A DNA stretch of 64,000 nucleotides. It comes from Ehretia macrophylla (taxonomy: Eukaryota > Streptophyta > Magnoliopsida > Boraginales > Ehretiaceae). Location: positions 5,647,501 through 5,711,500 of the forward strand of contig CM075765.1 in assembly GCA_037974665.1 (NCBI GenBank). Reading direction: 5' to 3'. How positions within the stretch are numbered: the stretch's first letter is position 1; each line of letters opens with the position of its first letter. The translations under genes and the position numbers were made by a program. The notes beneath the pieces were generated by a model that saw only the letters and a list, made by a program, of their open reading frames with translations, ran no database searches and was not told the DNA's origin. Positions 57,534 to 64,000 of the stretch are shown here, one piece after another.

Positions 57534-60028
57534 TGTAACGCCCCGATCCCTCATGAGACCGGAGGCTCTAATAACCATGCTATTCTCAACCCAATACCAA
57601 ACCCGGTCACAAAATTTTAGGGGAAAAACGGACAGAGTTTCCCCTGTACTATGGACATTCTGAAAACCTGTAAATTCTCAAATAAGGTAACTACAAGGTA
57701 AACAAACTTTTCATGGCTAAATATTTAAAGATTCACGGCCATCCGAGCCTTGAAGCAAACAACAGTTCCAAAACCACACAAGCATGCAAGTAACTTGTTT
57801 ATAATATAGTCTAATAACCATGCCATTCTAGGATAACATTAAAACATACTTAGAGATAAAACATTCTACACTAAGCCATTCACTCCCAAGCATGCAAAGC
57901 AACTAGAAATAGAAATATAAGTTATTACAAGCCATAGAATTACCACTGCTACTACATTATCAGACTTCCAGCTTACATATTACTCAAATACATACATGAG
58001 CTTTAAGGCCCCAAAATAGATTATACATAGGACAACAAATTCTTCACATAGCAACCAGAAAGCACATCCACCTCAGACAAATATCACACATCAGCTAAGG
58101 CAACTCCACCAACTGTGCCACCTGAAACATGTTAGCGAGGTATGAGCAACCACTGTTGCCCAGTGAGGGATATAGTCCCGGGGCATGCAATGCAACAGAT
58201 AATACAGTTATACAACAATATCACTTAGACAATTTAAGAAGCAATGATAACATAAGTAACCACACATTTAAAAGGATACATTTCACACAATCCCCTATAC
58301 ACCAATCTTCACTGGTCTTCATTCACGATCCACGAACCACGAGCACGATCACGATAAGCCGGCATAACCCCAATCACTCCAGTGGGTGTACTCCGGATGT
58401 ACCCCGAATCCTACGACCCAACATCCCCTGGCAATCTCCGGACCAGGCGAATGAGGGAATAGGGCACGGAGTTTGAATATCCACCGGCAAGCCCTCTGCC
58501 GCCCAGCCGATATTCAACACATCCGCCCCTGACACTATGGTTGCGCAACCACGATGCAATGCACTTAACGATGGCAAGTTAATAGCAATAATATAAGCAT
58601 TAACACATATGAGGATCAACAAAGTAGGTTGACCTCGAGGCAATTAGCATAGAAGCAATTATAGAAGCTAATAAGCAGTTTACAAAGGAACATATACAAA
58701 GTAAGTATAGAATCATACCAAAAGCTCCAAATCAACTTGAAACCACATATAAACACTTAAGGAGTCATGCCATGGGTTTAGAAGTGTGAGTCAACCGAAA
58801 TTGCACCTAAACCCCTTTGTTTTTCAAACTATTTCTCTTCCAAACCAAGGTTAATGATTCCATTTTTAAAGGAAACTCTCCCAACCTTCTAACTAACCCT
58901 CAAGGTACCCTCTCAACCATCTAACTCATTCAAATGGCTGCGATTACCCCGAAAGCCCCAAATTCCCTCTTATGGCTTTAAACTACACATACGATGTCCG
59001 GGCTTCAAACAAAGGATATCAAGGCTTCTATAGCACCTAGGTAGCCTAAGAATACTAGAATTGAAGCCCGAATCCACCCGGATTCGCATTAACCCCGAAA
59101 GCCCCAAATTAAAGTCGACTATTTTACATTTTATGCGATTTTAGGACAATGCAAGTGCACGGGGCTATTAGACTACCTTCACTAGTACCTAAGGCATCTA
59201 TTAGAAGCATTGAATCAAGTTAAAACGCGCGATTTCACAAAACCCTAAAATTCCCGTCACTATTCACCCTAAAAATCAAACTAACGATTCTAACCGTTTG
59301 AAAAGCGAAACGATGGCTTAAAAGTGTTCCCTAGCATTCATATACATGGTATAATAGCATAGATAAGCTTTGCAATAGCATTTGATAACATTTTCAACAA
59401 ATCAAGAAAAATGTAACATTTTAGATATGTATAAAAAGTCATGAAAACCCTCACCAATTGCGCGTAGGAACTCTCGGGAGGCTAGCAAACACCCTAAACT
59501 ACTTGCTCCTAGCTTGGCTTGGCTTGGCTTGAAGATTTGATGAGCAAAATCCTCTCATTCTCCTCCAATACTATTCTCGGATTTGCTACAGTGTTTTCAG
59601 CATGCTCTCTTTTTTTTTTTGCTAAGTTATGAGCTAATGTGTGTGTTGTGTTCGTTATATATTAAATGGGGCTAAGTTGCTTGCTTAAATGGTTCACTAA
59701 ATGCACTTAGTTAGCTTAAAACGAGCCTAGATAGTAAAATGAATGCTAGCTAATTCATTCCCTAAGTTATGTTACGTAACACTATTCATTCAACTACAAA
59801 AATTATTTTCTAAACGAGCTCTTCTATCGCCTCTAGCTCAATTGCATATTTTTCCCACTACTTTAACAATTAATATGATTTAATAAAAATACTAATTAAC
59901 TAATAGAATGCAGTTTAAAAAACGGAGTGAATAGTAATTTAAGAAGACAATTAATAAGGCATAGAAAGAGGTGCGCAAATAAAGGATGCAACAGTAATTG
60001 AATGCATGGCTAAATCTCGGACGTCACA
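57534..60028 (-). mobile_element. Solo LTR in EPRV movement-protein gene (2495 bp)
   Basis: Reverse orientation: on the minus strand it begins TGTGACGTCCGAG and ends CGGGGCGTTACA. Flanks are TTACT (57,529-57,533) and TTACC (60,029-60,033), a 5-bp duplication with one substitution. It is the same family as 48,616-51,074. No internal coding region is present. Confidence 0.92.
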
Positions 60029-61310
60029 TTACCAAACTTTCCAACTCACACAAAAGTTCAAATCTCTATTATCTATCAAACCAGCAGCCCTTACAGCCGT
60101 GTACAAATCCTCTACAGTCTCTGTACAATCCGTATCTTCTTCTTGCTTAAAAACCTATCTCCCCATACTTTCTGAACCTGATCTCCGTAGATATGGACAA
60201 AAAGGTTACAAAGGTTTACACCTTGAAGCCATTCGTCTAGCCTTACAACTTAGTTTCCTTGTCGAAAAAAATGTTTCATGTCTAGTCTCTTTACTAGATA
60301 GCAGGTGGCGTGAGTTTGATGATGCACTCACCTGTGTCGTCGAAGCAGGTCTTCACAATGGCCATGTTCTTATCCAGGTTGAACCAAACTTCACCCTTGA
60401 TCTTTCATGTCCTACTCTTTCTCAAACTATACAGGTCCTTATCCAACTTTATGGAGCTGATATGAACCCAAATGAAACTGTTGTAGCACTCCATCATTCC
60501 ATGACCTATAAAGTTCAAACCCATCTCTTTTCCATGGACCACAACTGTAGGCCTCGAGTCCACGTGTTAGGTGATAGTAATGTTACCCAACCAAAGATCT
60601 ACACCAAACATGAACTCACCTTCCCTCCTCGATGGAAAAATGATTATGAAATAAGCCATAACCGACCAATCATCCATGATTCACCAAGAATCTCTAGACA
60701 TCTTCTAGAACAAGGTCGTGTCGCCATATCATTTCCAACAGAATCCCAACCAGCTGAACCATGTGAAAAATGCCAACTTGCTGGACATCCTCAGTCAAGT
60801 CCACACTGTGTCAAAAAACCCTTTGCTACCAAATCTAGGTGCTCTAGATATATCTGTTCTGTTAATTTTCTTGAAGACATCTATTATACAGGAGAAGCCG
60901 ACAATGCATATGTTGGTAAATGGCAAGTTACCAAGACCAGACCACAAGATGTTGGACAAATAGAGTCTGCAATCAATTGGAGCAACATGAATACAAAAGC
61001 TCAGAATGATGTCATTCAAAAGATATGGTCAGATCTCAGGGAACATGTTGCATGGACAAAAGAAGCCCATGATCATCTCAGACAAGGTTGTTATGACCAA
61101 TATAATGACCTCCACAAGGCTTTCCACATGAATCACAGATACCATCAGACAATTTCAATTAACTGGAAAAATCTCCAGAAAGCCACTCCAGTTCGGAACC
61201 CTTCCGAACAAGTTCGTTCTTGGAACACTGTCAATATGATCAACTTAGAAAAATCTTCTTCAGAGAAACATTATCTTGATTCAGACGAGTTCAAGAGAAA
61301 AAGAGAATGA
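60029..61310 (+). pseudogene. EPRV movement protein, 3' part (copy I)
   Basis: Open from the LTR junction to TGA 61,308-61,310, the same stop as in copies B and F. The zinc-like cluster is altered: the second and third Cys region reads SSPHC instead of SCPHC. The coat frame follows in register after the stop. Confidence 0.8.
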
Positions 61311-62834
61311 CTTGCTGCAAAGCTCAAACAGCAGACTAAGCCAAAGAAGCAATCCTCTCATCCTTGGAAGCATAACCCAAAGCCAGATCATGCAGTTTGG
61401 ATACCAAGTAGAAATTACAAAAAAGCTTATTGGGTTGATCTCACACCACCTCCACATTATCTCTCTAAAGAAAAAATAATCCCAACTGGGTGGGGTGATG
61501 AAGACGAGAAAGAATGTCCTAGTGAAATTTTCTCAGTCATTTCGTCCTTTGATTCATTTGATCCATTTGAAAATGATTCATCCTCTCAAACGATTCCTCC
61601 ATACAAAGGGCCAGTTCTTATGCAAACTCCTGTAACTCCGTTCTACACGGACACCACAAGAATACGTACACACAACCCTATACAAACTAATCCTGATGAT
61701 TCATAAGCAACCAGTGACGAAGAATAAACTTCCCAAGTAGGAGAACACCGAAACCAAACACAAGCACAAGTCCCACAGGTTCTACAACAACAACCTCAAA
61801 GACAACAAAACATTGAAGGAAAAGTTTCCATCCTATATGCTCCAGATCACAAGCAATTCTGGAACATTGATGCAATTCCTCCTAATGACAGACTCAAATA
61901 TCTTGAGAAAATGGATGCATGGATAAATGGAGAATCTCTCCGAAATCCTACTCTTGAGATAAGAGATAACATTGACCGTCTTGTCGCTGCTTTTACAGGA
62001 TCACTTCGCAGTTGGTGGACAAGGATGCTGACAAAAAAAGAAAGACAAATCATCCTCACAGATGCAGATCCTATCCAGATGTTTCTAAGATGTCTACGAA
62101 CCATTTTCGTAGGACAAACAGCCTAGGAGATTGAGAAAGCTGAAAATGAGTTCTTACTCAACAAATGCTGTGATGTTGCAAAACTTGGATAATACTATCT
62201 CAAACAGGAAGCACTGTATTTTATCTTTGGAAAAAATACAGAAACCATCAAGAAGTCGTTTGTCTTTAACATGCCACAACAATTTCCTGAATTGCTCGAA
62301 ACAGAGTTCAAACGGGCCAATATTGCAGATCTAAGACAGGTGAGTCTTGCTCACTTGTACCAGATGGCCAGAAAGCTCATTCAAGATCAGTGCGAGTCCA
62401 AACGTCTTGGTAAACTTCTCAAAAGCAACGAGCAGAAAACAATGGATACCTTTTGCAGAAAAGATTTCCAAAAGTTTGGTTGTCATACTCACATCTACTC
62501 TCCATGTTCGTGTCACAAATACAAGAGGAACAAACATCAGAAAAGGTTTCACAAGTCCAGAAAACCTTTCAAGAAGTTCAGATTTGTGAAGAAAAGAACA
62601 AAACCTTCCTCTTCCACTAAATGTTTTCTTTGTGGAAAGAAAGGACATTTTGCAAAAGATTGTTACCTAAAAAAGTCCAAGAAGTTACCATGCAAGCTTG
62701 TTCAGTTTATCTCAACTCAAAACTTTGATGACCAGCTATACACATGGACTTCCGAACCAGATCAAGCCATCCTTAACCTTGATACAGCTTCATCCTCAGA
62801 TCTCACCTCAGAATCCGAATCCTCTGATTCTTAA
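61311..62834 (+). pseudogene. EPRV coat-protein region with intact CCHC knuckle (copy I)
   Basis: The frame continues from the UGA with Lys-rich, acidic (DEDEKE), Gln-rich and helical segments. Stops lie near 61,704, 61,726, 62,124 and 62,190. The open part 62,271-62,834 holds the basic arm and a complete zinc knuckle, CFLCGKKGHFAKDC, at 62,622-62,663, then an acidic Ser-rich end. The knuckle binds nucleic acid in coat proteins of this family. Confidence 0.8.
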
Positions 62835-63200
62835 CCAACTATCTCCATAGCCAAAATACACAAAACCACTGAGCAACCAATCATTACCACTTCCAAAGCT
62901 ACCTTTACCCTAGGACAGATCTATAATTCATACATAAAGCTTGTTGTAAACCCTCCAGGATATGTTCCTATCACTGTTACTGTACTACTAGACACGGGTT
63001 CATGTATTTCTTTCATGAAATCCAAGTGTCTTCCTCCTAAATTTTGGATATCCTTCAGAGCAACCTTTATCACTGCTTCTGGTAGTGGATTTGCAATTGA
63101 AGCACATTTTATGACCATTCCCATACACTTATCCCTAGATGTCTCAGTTTGACACAACTTTTACCAGTATGATCAATGCTGTGAAGACATTCTCTTAGGA
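62835..63200 (+). pseudogene. EPRV aspartic protease region (copy I)
   Basis: DTGS at 62,991-63,002 in an LLDTGSCISFMKSK context. A stop after the acidic linker (62,832-62,834) and another at about 63,150 break the frame. Confidence 0.8.
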
Positions 63201-64000
63201 ATGGATTTCATCACCTTACTTGCTCTATTCTCATTTCAGATAGATGGTTTCCAATTCCTACATAATCAGTATACCCCTTGGGTATCCTTCCAGAAATTTT
63301 CCTCACAAGTTTCATCCATTCAAGATAATGAATTTGCTAAAGAAAGAAGCCTTCTTCTTTCCTGTTGCGGTGATCTTCCAAACAAGTTTTGGGAAAGAGA
63401 GAAACACTTTGTCTCTCTACCTTACAAAGAAAATTGGCAGATGCCACACCAAACCGCCTCTCATCCAGGAATGCCAAAAGATGAAGATCTTTCTCAAGTT
63501 GAAATTCAGACACTACTTGAGCAAAGTCTCATCCGACTATCCAGATCTCCATGGGCAAGTCATGCATTTTATGTCAACAAAAGATCTGAACAAGTCCGAA
63601 GAAAGAAAAAATTGGTGATAGATTATCGCCAACTCAATGATCAATTGCAGGATATCAGATACCCTCTTCCAAGAAAGGAACAACTCCTTCAGAAGCTATC
63701 CAAAGCCAAATTCTTCTCCAAATTTGATATGAAATCTGGATTTTGGCAGATTGGTATTATTGAAGCTGATAGATTCAAAACTGCTTTTGTTGTTCCACGG
63801 GGACATTATGAATAGAATGTCATGCCATTCGGTCTCAAGAATGCACCGTAGGAGTTCCAACGCAGAATGGATGATGTGTACCGACCCCTTGCGCAGCACT
63901 ATATTGTCTACATTGATGATGTTTTGGTATTCAGTAACACAGCTGAAGAACACCACCAGCATCTCCGACAATTCCAGGAGCTAATCTACCAGCATGGATT
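63201..64000 (+). pseudogene. EPRV reverse transcriptase (copy I), cut by window end
   Basis: Open 63,201-63,815 from the end of the protease (MDFITLLALF) through LVIDYRQLNDQL and FSKFDMKSGFWQIG. A TAG at 63,813-63,815 and another before EFQ interrupt the palm; YIDD lies at 63,909-63,920. RNase H and the C-terminal region would lie beyond 64,000. Confidence 0.85.

Noticed and set aside
40027..64000. An intact, potentially infectious pararetrovirus
   Set aside because: Every unit in the window has stops, frameshifts, lost start codons, deletions, inversions or LTR insertions; copy I is also cut by the window end.

Overview
This window is nuclear DNA of a flowering plant, most likely a eudicot; I cannot name the species. 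The evidence is a split plant-type gene with GT-AG introns, nested Ty1-copia and Ty3-gypsy retrotransposons with plant-type initiator-Met-tRNA primer sites, a MITE, a Mutator-like element, and two large clusters of endogenous pararetrovirus (EPRV, Caulimoviridae, Petuvirus/Florendovirus-like).

Layout. 1-4.1 kb: a copia reverse-transcriptase remnant split by a 2.49 kb solo LTR (4-bp target duplication), with a second LTR facing it at the window edge. 4.1-5.8 kb: AT-rich DNA with a decayed tandem duplication. 5.86-9.45 kb (minus): the only host gene I recognise, a five-exon cysteine-desulfurase-like (MOCOS N-terminal-like) PLP enzyme of about 657 residues with one GC-AG intron and a MITE in intron 1. 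9.77-10.94 kb: a Mutator-like element with a perfect 9-bp target duplication and a strand-asymmetric, minisatellite-rich interior. 11.1-23.7 kb: EPRV cluster 1. 24.1-40.0 kb: nested, decayed copia and gypsy elements, mostly minus strand. 40.0-64.0 kb: EPRV cluster 2, running past the window end and broken by two 2.46-2.50 kb solo LTRs.

The EPRV. One full unit is about 6.4 kb. It reads: primer-binding site, movement protein (about 499 aa), an in-frame UGA, coat-protein region with a CCHC knuckle, aspartic protease (DTGS), reverse transcriptase (YIDD), RNase H, then about 310 residues of C-terminal extension that I cannot assign. The intergenic region has a TATA box, two palindromes and a leader with a 17-codon uORF that ends on the primer-binding site. 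Every near-complete copy carries stops, frameshifts, deletions or inversions, so I see no intact virus. Units lie head-to-tail and head-to-head. Two 1.9 kb inverted arms (10,733-12,669 and 22,206-24,123) contain both host and viral DNA. A second inverted pair (about 43.4-47.0 kb against 48.2-54.3 kb) shares a nonsense mutation in the zinc knuckle. Two movement-protein copies, in opposite clusters, share one internal deletion and one premature stop.

Most promising observations: the conserved in-frame UGA-C between movement and coat modules, the conserved uORF overlapping the primer-binding site, the unassigned C-terminal domain, and the host-plus-virus inverted repeat as a possible source of hairpin RNA.
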